A stretch of DNA of 64,000 bases from Devosia ureilytica. GTDB taxonomy: Bacteria > Pseudomonadota > Alphaproteobacteria > Rhizobiales > Devosiaceae. The DNA is taken from NCBI RefSeq assembly GCF_024273195.1, contig NZ_JAMZCU010000003.1:582807-646806 (forward strand), written 5' to 3'. A program made the translations under genes and the position numbers. The notes beneath the pieces were generated by a model. That model was not told the origin of the DNA and did not search any database. It saw only the letters and a program-made list of their open reading frames with translations. This document shows, piece by piece, positions 34,264-42,882 of this stretch; position 1 is the stretch's first letter; the number at the start of each line of letters is the position of its first letter.

Positions 34264-35097
34264 ATGACCCCGCCCTTCGTCTCCACCGCCTGGTTGGCCG
34301 ACAATATGGCACGCCCCGACCTAGTCGTTGTGGACGCCAGTTGGCACCTCCCCAATGCCTCTCGCAATGCCCAGGCCGAATACCTGGCTGGGCACATTCC
34401 GGGCGCCGTATTCTTCGATATCGACGGCATTGCCGATACCTCCACCGACCTGCCGCACATGCTGCCCAGCCCCGCCGAATTTGCCCGCGCCGTCGGCGCA
34501 CTGGGCATTTCGGAGGACATGACCATCGTCGTCTATGACGAAATCGGCCTCTTCAGCGCGCCCCGCGTCTGGTGGACCTTTCGAGCTTTCGGCGCAAAGA
34601 ACGTCGTCATGCTGGAGGGTGGCGGGCCGAAGTGGCGGGCCGAGCGCAGGCCGCTGCAATCAGGACTCGTGAACCGCGAAAGAGTGCGCTTCGAGGCCAG
34701 CTTCGATACTCACACCACGGTCGATTTCGAGGCCGTTTTAGCCAATTTGCGCAGTCATGCGGCGCAGGTCGTTGATGCCCGACCCGCCCCGCGCTTCCAC
34801 GGCGAAGTCCCCGAGCCGCGCAGGGGCCTCAAACCCGGCCATATTCCCGATAGCCTCAATGTGCCGGTCAGCCTTCTGACCGAGGGTGGCCAGCTCAAAT
34901 CGCCCGACCAATTGCGCGCCCTATTTGCCGAGCGCGGCATTGATCTCGAAAAGCCCCTGATCACCTCCTGCGGCTCCGGCATCACCGCCGTGACCCTTGC
35001 CCTGGCGCTCGAACAGGCCGGCGCCAAGGACGTTGCCGTCTATGATGGCTCCTGGGCCGAATGGGGTGCCCACAAGGACGCCGAGATCGAAAGCTAG
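34264..35097 (+). CDS. sseA: 3-mercaptopyruvate sulfurtransferase / thiosulfate sulfurtransferase
   Basis: 277 residues, two rhodanese domains. The N-terminal inactive domain has STAWLADNMARPDLVVVDASWHLP, YLAGHIPGAVFFDID and YDEIGLFSAPRVWWTFRAFG. The C-terminal one carries the active cysteine in TSCGSGITA, where CGSG(I/V)T marks mercaptopyruvate rather than thiosulfate sulfurtransferase. The ATG at 34264 matches the family N-terminus. It follows the importer by 90 bases and may be cotranscribed; no functional link is apparent. Confidence 0.92.
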   Translation: MTPPFVSTAWLADNMARPDLVVVDASWHLPNASRNAQAEYLAGHIPGAVFFDIDGIADTSTDLPHMLPSPAEFARAVGALGISEDMTIVVYDEIGLFSAPRVWWTFRAFGAKNVVMLEGGGPKWRAERRPLQSGLVNRERVRFEASFDTHTTVDFEAVLANLRSHAAQVVDARPAPRFHGEVPEPRRGLKPGHIPDSLNVPVSLLTEGGQLKSPDQLRALFAERGIDLEKPLITSCGSGITAVTLALALEQAGAKDVAVYDGSWAEWGAHKDAEIES

Positions 35098-35153
35098 ACA
35101 CCGGGCGCCTGATTGCGACGGATTACGCGTCTCCAGCAAAGCAAGGAGTTCAC

Positions 35154-35561
35154 ATGATCGATCACACGGGTATCGTCGTCACCGACCTCAAGAAGGCCCG
35201 CCGCTTTTACGATGCCATCGCCGAAGCACTCGGCCTGCAGACCATCGACAATGGAACTGAAGCCTTCTTGTTCGGCAAGAGCGCCCAGGAACCCATCCCC
35301 TACCTCTGGATCGGCACCACCCGCCCCTCCTATTGGATCGAGGGGTCGCGCGCCGGCATCAACCAGATGCATGTTGCCTTCCAGGCCAGGGACCAGGCCA
35401 TGGTCCACGCCTTCTACGAAGCGGCCCTTGCGAACGGGGGCATGGACAATGGCGCACCAGGGCCGCGGCAGGGTGCAGGCGAATATTTCGGCGCCTTCGT
35501 GCTCGATCCTGATGGCAATAATATCGAAGCCTGCGCCCGCGGCGCGGCGTCCAAGTCCTAG
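35154..35561 (+). CDS. VOC-superfamily (glyoxalase-like) protein
   Basis: 135 residues: one glyoxalase/bleomycin-resistance/dioxygenase module with two beta-alpha-beta-beta-beta units. Motifs are MIDHTGIVVTDLKKARRFYDAI, INQMHVAFQARDQAMVHAFYEAAL and the closing FVLDPDGNNIEAC, with candidate metal ligands H4, H at the second unit and the terminal E. AAGGAG precedes the ATG. Its TAG shares a CTAG with the stop of the convergent methyltransferase. The substrate is unknown. Confidence 0.88.
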   Translation: MIDHTGIVVTDLKKARRFYDAIAEALGLQTIDNGTEAFLFGKSAQEPIPYLWIGTTRPSYWIEGSRAGINQMHVAFQARDQAMVHAFYEAALANGGMDNGAPGPRQGAGEYFGAFVLDPDGNNIEACARGAASKS

Positions 35562-36223
35562 GCGTATGCCACCCAGCCACGGAAATCGAAGGCCGCATAA
35601 AACAGACTCACGCCTTCAAACCCCGCTTCCGCCAGCATGGCCTCCTCGTCTTCGGGCGAGAGGAAATGCAGCCGATCCAGCATCATCTGCTGGGCCGCCT
35701 CAGCGCTGAGCGCGTCAACCCCGTTTGAAGCGGCAAAGGCCGCGTGGCGCTTTATCCAGAGCTTCCGGCTGGCGTCGTCCTGCGCAAAACTCATATGGGC
35801 CAGCACCAGCGGTGCCCCCGGCTTGAGGCGCTGCCGCATGGCCTTGAGGGTCGCCAACCTTTGCTCGCGTGGAATGAAATGGAACACCAGCAGGCAGGTT
35901 GCGCCGTCGAACGGCCCTTCCGGCGCCACCTCTATGGTGCCACGATGCAAATGCACCCGCTCTGCATGGTCAACCGTCGCGATCCGCGCCGCTTCCAGCA
36001 TTTCTGCCGACGGATCGACGCCGTCGAACTGCCAGCCCGAATGCGCCCCCGCCAGTGTCGTCAACTCCATGCCCCCGCCGGCCCCCAGCACCAGCACGCG
36101 ACCTGTTTCGGGCACTCGTTCGGCCAGCAGCAACTGCATCATCCGATGCAGGCCGGCCAGGCCCGGCACCTGCTTTGGCGGGCCCTCCGCATAGCTATTG
36201 GCAATATGTGCAAAGCCGCTCAT
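35558..36223 (-). CDS. Class I SAM-dependent methyltransferase
   Basis: 221 residues from the ATG at 36223 (GGGG six bases upstream; an in-frame ATG at 36229 has no room for a binding site). Motif I is VLVLGAGGGMELTTLA, followed by FDGVDPSAEMLEAAR, GPFDGATCLLVFHFIP and a C-terminal domain ending FRGWVAYA. The acceptor is unknown. A near-perfect 13-bp inverted repeat lies immediately upstream, so it is probably under a dedicated repressor, which is not encoded next to it. Confidence 0.85.
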   Translation of the reverse strand: MSGFAHIANSYAEGPPKQVPGLAGLHRMMQLLLAERVPETGRVLVLGAGGGMELTTLAGAHSGWQFDGVDPSAEMLEAARIATVDHAERVHLHRGTIEVAPEGPFDGATCLLVFHFIPREQRLATLKAMRQRLKPGAPLVLAHMSFAQDDASRKLWIKRHAAFAASNGVDALSAEAAQQMMLDRLHFLSPEDEEAMLAEAGFEGVSLFYAAFDFRGWVAYA

Positions 36224-36235
36224 GGACATCCCCAG

Positions 36236-36268
36236 CTCATAATGTAACTTTCATTGTTACATAATGAG
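36236..36268 (-). promoter_or_regulatory. Operator-like inverted repeat before the methyltransferase gene
   Basis: CTCATAATGTAAC (36236-36248) and GTTACATAATGAG (36256-36268) pair at 12 of 13 positions with a seven-base spacer. A TTGACG -35 candidate for the minus strand lies just outside (36279-36274), so the palindrome covers the promoter. The ATGTAAC-N7-GTTACAT core resembles TetR-type operators. Confidence 0.65.
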
Positions 36269-36336
36269 CTGCCCGTCAACCCCGAACTTCGGCGCTCTCA
36301 CATGGACGCAGGGCGCTAGCACCCACTTGAATAAAA

Positions 36337-36364
36337 AGGGCCGCCGGATCACTCCGGCGGCCCT
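36337..36364 (-). terminator. Terminator of the chvE-mmsAB-type operon
   Basis: AGGGCCGCCGGA-tcac-TCCGGCGGCCCT forms a perfect 12-pair stem. Read on the minus strand it is followed by TTTTTATT and lies 20 bases after the permease stop. Confidence 0.92.
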
Positions 36365-36384
36365 CAAATTCGGCTCCTGAAAGG

Positions 36385-37668
36385 TCAGGCCGAGCGGTTC
36401 TTGTTGTAGAGATCGAAGAACACGGCGGCGAGCAGAACCACGCCCTTGATCATCTGCTGCCAATCGATGTTGACGCCCATGATCGACATGCCGTTGTTCA
36501 TTACGCCCATGATGAAGGCGCCGATGACCGCGCCGGCCACCTGGCCCACGCCGCCCAGCGCCGAGGCGCCACCGATGAACACCGCCGCGATCACGTCCAG
36601 TTCCAGCCCCTGCCCGGCTTTCGGCGTCGCCGAATTGAGCCGCGCGGCATAGATCATGCCGGCCAGGGCCGCCAGCGCGCCCATGATGGCAAAGATGTAG
36701 AACGTGGTGCGTTCGGTCTTGATGCCCGAAAGCGCCGCGGCCTTGAGGTTACCACCCAGGGCATAGATGCGACGACCAAAGGTCATGCGCTTGGTCAGGA
36801 ACACAAAGACCGCGATCAACACGCCCATCACCACCAGCACATTGGGCAGCCCGCGATAGGACGCCAGCATATAGGCGAAGAACAACACCAGCGCCGCGAT
36901 CACCACATTCTTGATCACGAACAGGCTGAACGGCTCGACATCGTAGCCACGGGCCTTGCGACGGGCACGGGTGCGGATCGAGGAGAATGCCATGCCCACA
37001 ATCGCCAGAATGGCGATCACCATGGTGGTGGTGTGCAGGACCACGTTTTGACCATTTTCAGCCAGCCAGGGCAGCGTCGTCGGCCCGATCACATCGGGGA
37101 TGAAGCCGGCGGACAGCATCTGGAACTCAGCAGGGAACGGCCCGACCGACTTGCCGGCCAGGATTGCCAGCGACAGGCCCTTGAAGATCAGCATGCCGGC
37201 CAGCGTCACGATGAACGCCGGAACGCGGTGATAGGCGATGATATAGCCCTGTGCCGCGCCGATAGCCGCCCCAACAACCAGGCAGATAGCCCCCGCAATC
37301 AGCGGATGGGCGAGGAAAGCCAGCTCCGGCGGGAAGTCCCAGCCGACCATCAGCATGGCCGCCAGCGCCCCGACAAAGCCGGACACCGAGCCAACCGACA
37401 GGTCGATATGGCCGGCCACAATCACCAGCAGCATGCCCAGCGACATCACGATGATATAGCTGTTCTGCAGGATGATATTGGTCAGGTTCACCGGCTTGAA
37501 CAGCACGCCATTGGTGAAATACTGGAAGAACAGCATGATGAGGATCAGCGCCAGCAGCAGGCCGTAATCGCGCATATTGGCGCGCAACGCGCCCACCAGG
37601 CTCAACTCGTGGGACTGGGTCGGCTGGGCCGCCGCGCCGGGTCCGGTCGATGCAGTTTCGGTCGTCAT
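36385..37668 (-). CDS. mmsB: Sugar ABC transporter permease (MmsB/GguB/XylH type)
   Basis: 427 residues of the CUT2 branched-chain-permease-like family with about 10-12 hydrophobic helices. Marker segments are [53 protein letters not shown], and [45 protein letters not shown], all typical of this group. The length (over 400, with a central insertion near 220-270) fits the MmsB/XylH branch. The start overlaps the ATPase stop by four bases. It would form the membrane channel for an aldose such as xylose, arabinose, glucose or galactose. Confidence 0.9.
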   Translation of the reverse strand: MTTETASTGPGAAAQPTQSHELSLVGALRANMRDYGLLLALILIMLFFQYFTNGVLFKPVNLTNIILQNSYIIVMSLGMLLVIVAGHIDLSVGSVSGFVGALAAMLMVGWDFPPELAFLAHPLIAGAICLVVGAAIGAAQGYIIAYHRVPAFIVTLAGMLIFKGLSLAILAGKSVGPFPAEFQMLSAGFIPDVIGPTTLPWLAENGQNVVLHTTTMVIAILAIVGMAFSSIRTRARRKARGYDVEPFSLFVIKNVVIAALVLFFAYMLASYRGLPNVLVVMGVLIAVFVFLTKRMTFGRRIYALGGNLKAAALSGIKTERTTFYIFAIMGALAALAGMIYAARLNSATPKAGQGLELDVIAAVFIGGASALGGVGQVAGAVIGAFIMGVMNNGMSIMGVNIDWQQMIKGVVLLAAVFFDLYNKNRSA

Positions 37669-39197
37669 GATGCTTTTCCTTCAGCGCGCACGATGGAGCG
37701 CATGATCTTTTCCTGGCTCGCTTCGCTTGTGGGCATTTCGCCCGCGATACGGCCCTCGTTCATTACATAGAGGCGGTCGGTGATGCCGAGCAGTTCGGGC
37801 ATTTCCGAAGAGATGACAAGGATCGCCTTCCCCTGTGCCGCCAGCTGATTGATGATCGTATAGATCTCATACTTGGCGCCCACATCGATGCCGCGGGTGG
37901 GCTCATCCAGGATCAGCACGTCCGGATTGGCATAGAGCCACTTGCTGAGCACCACCTTCTGCTGATTGCCGCCCGAGAGATTGCCCACCACCTGATAGAC
38001 GCTGGATGAGCGGATGTTGGTCTTCTTGCGGTAGTCATTGGCGGCATCGAGCTCGGCGAGGTCGTCAATGACCCCCCATTTCGATACGCCGATCAGATTG
38101 GCAATGGTGGTGTTGTGCTTGATGTGGTCGATCAGGTTCAGGCCGTAGGTCTTGCGGTCCTCGGTGGCATAGGCAATGCCATTGCGGATGGCCTTGTCCA
38201 CAGTGGACGTATCGATCTTCTGGCCGTTGACGAACACTTCGCCGGAAATCTTCTGGCCATAGGACTTGCCGAAAACGCTCATCGCGAATTCGGTCCGGCC
38301 CGACCCCATCAGCCCGGCAATGCCAACCACTTCGCCCTTGCGCAGGTTGATGCTCACATCGCGGATGATCTGCCGTTCGCGGTGCTGCGGATGATAGACA
38401 TTCCAGTTGCGGACCTCGAACACGACGTCGCCCACCTGGGGGGTGCGTGCCGGGTAGCGGTCATCGAGCGAACGGCCGACCATCGAGGTGATGATCCGGT
38501 CCTCGGTGATGTCCTGGGTGTCCATGGTCTCGATGGCCCTGCCATCGCGGATCACGGTCACCCGGTCGGCAACGCGGGAAATCTCGTTGAGCTTGTGGCT
38601 GATGATGATCGAAGTGATGCCCTGGGTCTTGAACTCGAGCAGCAGATCGATCAGTGCCTGGCTGTCTTTCTCCGAAAGCGAAGCGGTCGGCTCATCAAGG
38701 ATGAGCAGCTGCACCTGCTTGGAGAGCGCCTTGGCAATTTCGACCAGCTGCTGCTTGCCCACACCGATATTGGTGATCAGCGTGTCGGGGTCCTCGTTCA
38801 GGCCCACCATCTTGAGCAGCTTGCGGGCGCCATCGCGGGTCTCATCCCAGTCGATCACGCCGCCCTTGGCCTGCTCATTGCCCAGAAAGATGTTCTCGGC
38901 AATCGAAAGCAGCGGCACCAGCGCCAGCTCCTGGTGGATGATGACAATGCCCTTGTGTTCGCTGTCGCTGATCGACTTGAAGTGCTGCTCTTCGCCCTTG
39001 TAGACGATCTGCCCTTCATAGGACCCGGACGGATAGACACCGCTCAGCACCTTCATCAGGGTGGACTTGCCAGCCCCGTTCTCGCCGCAGATGGCGTGGA
39101 TTTCGCCTTCCCGCACGTCCAGATTGACATCGGACAGCGCTTTCACGCCGGGGAAGGTCTTGGTGATGCCGCGCATCTCCAGAATGGTCTTGGTCAT
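37665..39197 (-). CDS. mmsA: Sugar ABC transporter ATPase, two-domain (MmsA/GguA type)
   Basis: 510 residues with two fused ABC domains, as in AraG, XylG and MmsA. Domain 1: Walker [27 protein letters not shown], signature [13 protein letters not shown], Walker [12 protein letters not shown]. Domain 2 (from about 260): Walker A-like GLMGSGRTE, signature [15 protein letters not shown], Walker [13 protein letters not shown]. The degenerate second Walker A is normal for the family. It follows chvE by 170 bases with a hairpin in the gap and is coupled to the permease. Confidence 0.92.
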   Translation of the reverse strand: MTKTILEMRGITKTFPGVKALSDVNLDVREGEIHAICGENGAGKSTLMKVLSGVYPSGSYEGQIVYKGEEQHFKSISDSEHKGIVIIHQELALVPLLSIAENIFLGNEQAKGGVIDWDETRDGARKLLKMVGLNEDPDTLITNIGVGKQQLVEIAKALSKQVQLLILDEPTASLSEKDSQALIDLLLEFKTQGITSIIISHKLNEISRVADRVTVIRDGRAIETMDTQDITEDRIITSMVGRSLDDRYPARTPQVGDVVFEVRNWNVYHPQHRERQIIRDVSINLRKGEVVGIAGLMGSGRTEFAMSVFGKSYGQKISGEVFVNGQKIDTSTVDKAIRNGIAYATEDRKTYGLNLIDHIKHNTTIANLIGVSKWGVIDDLAELDAANDYRKKTNIRSSSVYQVVGNLSGGNQQKVVLSKWLYANPDVLILDEPTRGIDVGAKYEIYTIINQLAAQGKAILVISSEMPELLGITDRLYVMNEGRIAGEMPTSEASQEKIMRSIVRAEGKAS

Positions 39198-39328
39198 GCT
39201 GACCCTGTCATTTCAGTGACCTGTCATAGGCTCGACGAAAGGACCTGCCTCTCTACGAACCGGACCTCCCGATCACCCCCTTCAAACTAGAAGGTTGCGC
39301 GCGCGAGGTCTTGCGAAAAATCGAGAAA

Positions 39329-39353
39329 GGGGCCCCGCGCTTGGCGGAGCCCC
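39329..39353 (-). promoter_or_regulatory. Stem-loop between chvE and mmsA
   Basis: GGGGCCCCGC (39329-39338) pairs with GCGGAGCCCC (39344-39353) with one mismatch and a five-base loop. On the minus strand it lies 15 bases after the chvE stop and is followed by TTTCTCGATTTTT, so partial termination is likely. This would give more binding protein than ATPase and permease. Confidence 0.75.
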
Positions 39354-39367
39354 TCCATTCTTGCAGA

Positions 39368-40444
39368 TTACTGCAGTTCTTCAGCCTTGATGTAGCCCGA
39401 AGCGATCACGCGTTCTTCGTAATTGGTCGCGTCGACTTCATACGGGGTCAGCAGGATCGAGGGCACAACCTTGACGCCATTGTCATAGGTGGTGGTGTCC
39501 AGGCCGCCCGGCTCGTTGCCCGAAAGCACGGTGTCGATCAGCTGGGCAGTGTACTGAGCCAGTTCGCGGGTGTCCTTGAACACGGTCGAATACTGCTCGC
39601 CGGCAATGATCGCCTTGACCGAGGGGACTTCAGCGTCCTGACCGGTCACGATCGGCCAGGCGAGATCGCCCGAGCCATAGCCCACGCCGCGGAGCGACGA
39701 GATGATACCGCGCGACAGGCCGTCATAGGGGGCCAGAACGCCGTGGACGACCGAACCGTCGGAGTAGTTTGCCGACAGGATGTTGTCCATGCGGGCCTGT
39801 GCAACAGCACCGTCCCAACGCAGGGTACCAACCTGTTCCATGCCCATCTGGCCCGACTTGATGACGATGTCACCAGCGTCGATCATCGGCTGCAGGACGG
39901 CCATGGCGCCATCATAGAAGAAGAAGGCGTTGTTATCGTCCGGCGAACCGCCAAACAGTTCGACGTTCCAGGGCTTGTCGTCGCCGAAGCGCTCTTCAAG
40001 GCCCTTCACCAGGCTGTTGGCCTGAAGCACGCCCACCTGGAAATTGTCGAAGGTGGTGTAGTAGTCGACATTGCCGCTTTCGCGGATCAGACGGTCATAG
40101 GCAATGACCTTGACGCCCTGATCGGCAGCCTGCTGCAGCACGGCCGACAGCGTGGTGCCGTCGATCGAGGCAATCACCAGAGCCTTGACGCCCTTGGTGA
40201 CCATGTTTTCGATCTGGGCCAGCTGGTTCGGAATATCGTCTTCTGCGTACTGCAGATCGACGGTGTAGCCCATGCCTTCAAGGGCAGTCTTGAGCTCATT
40301 GCCGTCCGAGATCCAGCGCAGCGACGACTGCGTCGGCATGGCGATACCGACCTGGCCCTTGTCCTGGGCAAAGGCGCCAGTGGCAGCGGTGGCCAGAACG
40401 GCACCGGCAGCGACCAGCGTCGCGATTGATTTGAGAACCTTCAC
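39368..40444 (-). CDS. chvE: Multiple-sugar-binding periplasmic protein, ChvE type
   Basis: 358 residues; the signal peptide ends TGAFA at about residue 26. The type I binding-protein fold is close to ChvE/Xyl[112 protein letters not shown]. ChvE binds glucose, galactose, arabinose and xylose and, in Agrobacterium, also signals to VirA; that role is not implied here. The start is GTG with GGGAG seven bases upstream. Confidence 0.92.
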   Translation of the reverse strand: MKVLKSIATLVAAGAVLATAATGAFAQDKGQVGIAMPTQSSLRWISDGNELKTALEGMGYTVDLQYAEDDIPNQLAQIENMVTKGVKALVIASIDGTTLSAVLQQAADQGVKVIAYDRLIRESGNVDYYTTFDNFQVGVLQANSLVKGLEERFGDDKPWNVELFGGSPDDNNAFFFYDGAMAVLQPMIDAGDIVIKSGQMGMEQVGTLRWDGAVAQARMDNILSANYSDGSVVHGVLAPYDGLSRGIISSLRGVGYGSGDLAWPIVTGQDAEVPSVKAIIAGEQYSTVFKDTRELAQYTAQLIDTVLSGNEPGGLDTTTYDNGVKVVPSILLTPYEVDATNYEERVIASGYIKAEELQ

Positions 40445-40860
40445 GTCTCGACTCCCTAAAAATATTCGAGATTGGTTGTTTTATGGTCTTCTGGGTTTGG
40501 GAAAATCAGGCAGCTGCTACGGACAGGCCGCCCTAAGCGTGGCCATCAGGCCACAACTTCGGACGCCGCTTGGCGCCGCATCTGGTCGGGTCGACACCCT
40601 GAGGCATCGCCGCTCGGATCTGCATGAAGTCCTCCGGCACGGACGACATTATTGTCGCCATGGACTCTCCCAAGCCCATAGGCCCGGACGCTAAGACAAT
40701 CAGATAGGCCTGTAAAGCATCGAGTTGCGTTGGCCGTATATTTTTTCGACTCATGCAATAAAAGGATACGCCCGCTTGCCGCCTCACTCAGCCATGGATA
40801 TGGTGCCCCAGCCTGAGGGAGGAGCCGTTGTCACGGGCCAAAAAAGAGCCCACAACAGCC
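40445..40860. promoter_or_regulatory. chvE upstream region, no convincing gene
   Basis: 416 bases before chvE, up to the gntR operator. A short GTGGCC-atca-GGCCAC hairpin lies at 40539-40554. A 73-codon minus-strand frame (40533-40754) has weak third-position G/C and no ribosome binding site, so it is not annotated. The chvE promoter must lie in the right two-thirds, but no clear -35/-10 pair stands out. Confidence 0.4.
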
Positions 40861-40881
40861 CAAAGGTATCAGATACCTTTG
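40861..40881 (+). promoter_or_regulatory. Perfect palindromic operator of the GntR regulator
   Basis: CAAAGGTATC-a-GATACCTTTG: ten-base arms, single-base centre. The GGTATC..GATACC core fits FadR-subfamily GntR operators. It ends on the first G of the GAGGAG ribosome binding site, so a bound repressor would block its own transcription. Confidence 0.72.
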
Positions 40882-40942
40882 AGGAGTTTGAACAATTACG
40901 TCCGGTGAATCCCGGCCCGATCAAACCAGCGCCGCCAGCACG

Positions 40943-41665
40943 GTGGCCGATGATCTGGCCAATGAAATCCTGAACGAGCTAGCGCCAGGCGCCAGCTTGC
41001 CGAGCGAGGCCGAACTGGCCGAACGCTATGCCGTGAGCCGACTGACCATCCGCGAAGCCGTCAAGCTTCTGGCGGGACGCGGGCTGTTGGAATTGTCGCG
41101 CGGCCGGCGCGCCATCGTGCGCGAACCCGACGGCGCCGCCTTCGCCGACTTCCTTACCTCTATGCTCAACAACGACTCCAAGGGCCTCTTTGACCTGGTC
41201 GAGGTCCGCTTGTCGCTGGAGGTGCAAAGCGCCACGCTTGCCGCCAAGCGCGCCAGCCGCGCCGGCATCGCCGCCGTGGAGAATGCCCTGCAAGGCATGC
41301 GCGATACCGTCGAGGCCGCCAGCGCCGAAGACCCGGAGGCCGACCGGCGTTTCCACGATTTCGACGTCGGCTTCCATGAGGCCATAGCGCTCGCCAGCGG
41401 CAATCGCGTCATGGGCTATCTCTTTGAGGCCATGGCGAGCCCACTGCGGCAAGGCATCCAGATCAGCCGGCGCGGCCATGCCAATCGCGGCCACACCTTG
41501 TTTGACACCATTCAGGCGCATCAACGCATTCTCGAGGCCATCCGCGATGGCAATGGCCGCGCTGCCGGGGAGGCCATGCGCCTCCACCTCAAGGACACCG
41601 AGCGCGACATCCGCAATGCACTCTCCAGCATGGCCGACCCGCCGACCCGACAGCGCACGCGGTAA
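40943..41665 (+). CDS. GntR-family (FadR subfamily) regulator; start uncertain
   Basis: 240 residues from the GTG at 40943. The winged helix reads ADDLANEILNELAPGASLPSEAELAERYAVSRLTIREAVKLLAGRGLLELSRG in outline; the FCD effector domain spans about 75-230 (LFDLVEVRLSLEVQSATLAAKRAS, DRRFHDFDVGFHEAIALASGNRVM, HQRILEAIRDGN). The GTG has no ribosome binding site. An in-frame ATT at 40895 does: GAGGAG ends eight bases before it and no stop intervenes, which would add 16 residues (ITSGESRP...). Standard starts are absent between the upstream stop and 40943. Likely target: chvE-mmsAB and itself. Confidence 0.83.
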   Translation: MADDLANEILNELAPGASLPSEAELAERYAVSRLTIREAVKLLAGRGLLELSRGRRAIVREPDGAAFADFLTSMLNNDSKGLFDLVEVRLSLEVQSATLAAKRASRAGIAAVENALQGMRDTVEAASAEDPEADRRFHDFDVGFHEAIALASGNRVMGYLFEAMASPLRQGIQISRRGHANRGHTLFDTIQAHQRILEAIRDGNGRAAGEAMRLHLKDTERDIRNALSSMADPPTRQRTR

Positions 41666-41686
41666 TCACCCTTGCGGCCAGCCGCG

Positions 41687-41705
41687 GTATCGGAATAATC
41701 GATAC
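41687..41705 (+). promoter_or_regulatory. Short inverted repeat upstream of the SorC-type regulator
   Basis: GTATCG (41687-41692) and CGATAC (41700-41705), seven-base AT-rich spacer, 20 bases before the ATG at 41726. The half-site GTATC also occurs in the gntR operator, so either regulator could bind. Weak evidence. Confidence 0.35.
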
Positions 41706-41725
41706 AACTTCTGGACGAGGGGCTG

Positions 41726-42679
41726 ATGGCTGCGCGAAACGACAATACTGCGACCCGGCTGGATGATGCGGCGCGCGCCGGCTGGCTCTACTATGTAGCA
41801 GGCAACACCCAGGAAGAGATTGCCGCCAAGATGGGGATCTCGCGTCAGTCCGCGCAGCGGCTGGTATCACTCTCGGTCACCGAGGGCCTGATCAAGGTGC
41901 GGCTCGACCACCCCATCGGGCACTGCCTCGACCTTGCCGAACGTCTGCGCACCCGATTTGCGCTCGACCACTGCGAGGTCGTCCCGTCCGACCCGGGCAG
42001 TTCCTCTACCACCATCGGGGTGGCCGAGGCCGGCGCCGCCGAAATCGAGCGCTGCCTGCGCGCCGCCGATCCCATCATCATGGCCATCGGCACCGGCCGC
42101 ACGCTCAAGGCGGCCATCGAGCAACTCCAGCCCATGGACTGTCCACACCACAAGGTCGTATCCCTCACCGGCAATATTGCACCCGACGGCTCTGCCGCTT
42201 TCTACAACGTCATTTTCAACGTCGCAGATACGGTCAAGGCACGCTCCTTTCCCATGCCGCTTCCGGTCATTGCCTCGTCGGCACAGGAGCGCGAAATGCT
42301 CCACACCCAACCGATGATCGCCTCGACCCTCGACCTGGCCGCCCACGCCAACATCACCTTTGTCGGCATCGGCCATCTCGGCGCCGACGCCCCCCTGCTG
42401 CTCGACGGCTTCCTGTCCGAAGCCGAGCACAAGGCCCTGCTGAAAGCCGGCGCCGTTGGCGAAATTTGCGGCTGGGTCTTTGATGCCGAGGGCCGGCTGA
42501 TTGATGGCCTCACCAATGAGCGCGTCGCCTCCGCCCCCATTCCCAGCCGTGAAAATGGTCTCGTTATTGCCCTCGCCATGGGGGACAAAAAGGCATCTGC
42601 CATCCGCGCCGCGCTGACACGCCGGCTGGCCAACGGCTTGATTACCGACGAACGCACGGCCGAATTGCTGCTGGCCTAG
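41726..42679 (+). CDS. smoC: SorC/DeoR-family sugar-binding regulator of the polyol operon
   Basis: 317 residues. The N-terminal helix-turn-helix is RAGWLYYVAGNTQEEIAAKMGISRQSAQRLVSLSVTEGLIKV; the phosphosugar-binding domain follows (about 60-315: IMAIGTGRTLKAAIEQL, KVVSLTGNIAPDGSA, ANITFVGIGHLGADAPLLLDGFL, IDGLTNERVASAP). It lies upstream and in the same direction as the polyol ABC operon, as smoC does in Rhodobacter and rhizobia. The effector is probably a polyol or sugar phosphate. The symbol is by analogy. Confidence 0.87.
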   Translation: MAARNDNTATRLDDAARAGWLYYVAGNTQEEIAAKMGISRQSAQRLVSLSVTEGLIKVRLDHPIGHCLDLAERLRTRFALDHCEVVPSDPGSSSTTIGVAEAGAAEIERCLRAADPIIMAIGTGRTLKAAIEQLQPMDCPHHKVVSLTGNIAPDGSAAFYNVIFNVADTVKARSFPMPLPVIASSAQEREMLHTQPMIASTLDLAAHANITFVGIGHLGADAPLLLDGFLSEAEHKALLKAGAVGEICGWVFDAEGRLIDGLTNERVASAPIPSRENGLVIALAMGDKKASAIRAALTRRLANGLITDERTAELLLA

Positions 42680-42882
42680 GCGCACCATCACTGCGCCTGC
42701 CGCCCTGCGATATTCCAAGCAATAGCCCATTGTCGGGCGCAACTGCCTGCGACCAACCGAACATGCCTTGACGCACGTGTAGCAAGAATTGCCGCACAAG
42801 CCCGCTTGACTCTTCCGCTCAGTTTGTGAACATTTGCCCATCGCTGAGGCAAATGCTCGCTTCGGCTTCTGGGAGGAAATAG
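42680..42882 (+). promoter_or_regulatory. Promoter and operator of the polyol operon
   Basis: TTGACT (42806-42811), 17 bases, AACATT (42829-42834) is a fair sigma-70 promoter. A perfect repeat CATTTGCC (42831-42838) and GGCAAATG (42848-42855) with nine bases between them begins on the -10 and covers the start site, so it is well placed for repression by the SorC-type regulator. GGGAGG lies six bases before the ATG at 42883. No gene in this 203-base stretch. Confidence 0.68.

Noticed and set aside
39368-40444. ChvE as evidence for plant virulence signalling
   Set aside because: No virA/virG or T-DNA genes are present; ChvE-type proteins are ordinary sugar-binding proteins in this order.
40533-40754. 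73-codon minus-strand frame upstream of chvE (MSRKNIRPTQ...)
   Set aside because: It has no ribosome binding site, its third codon positions are far poorer in G/C than the neighbouring genes, and no motif is recognisable.
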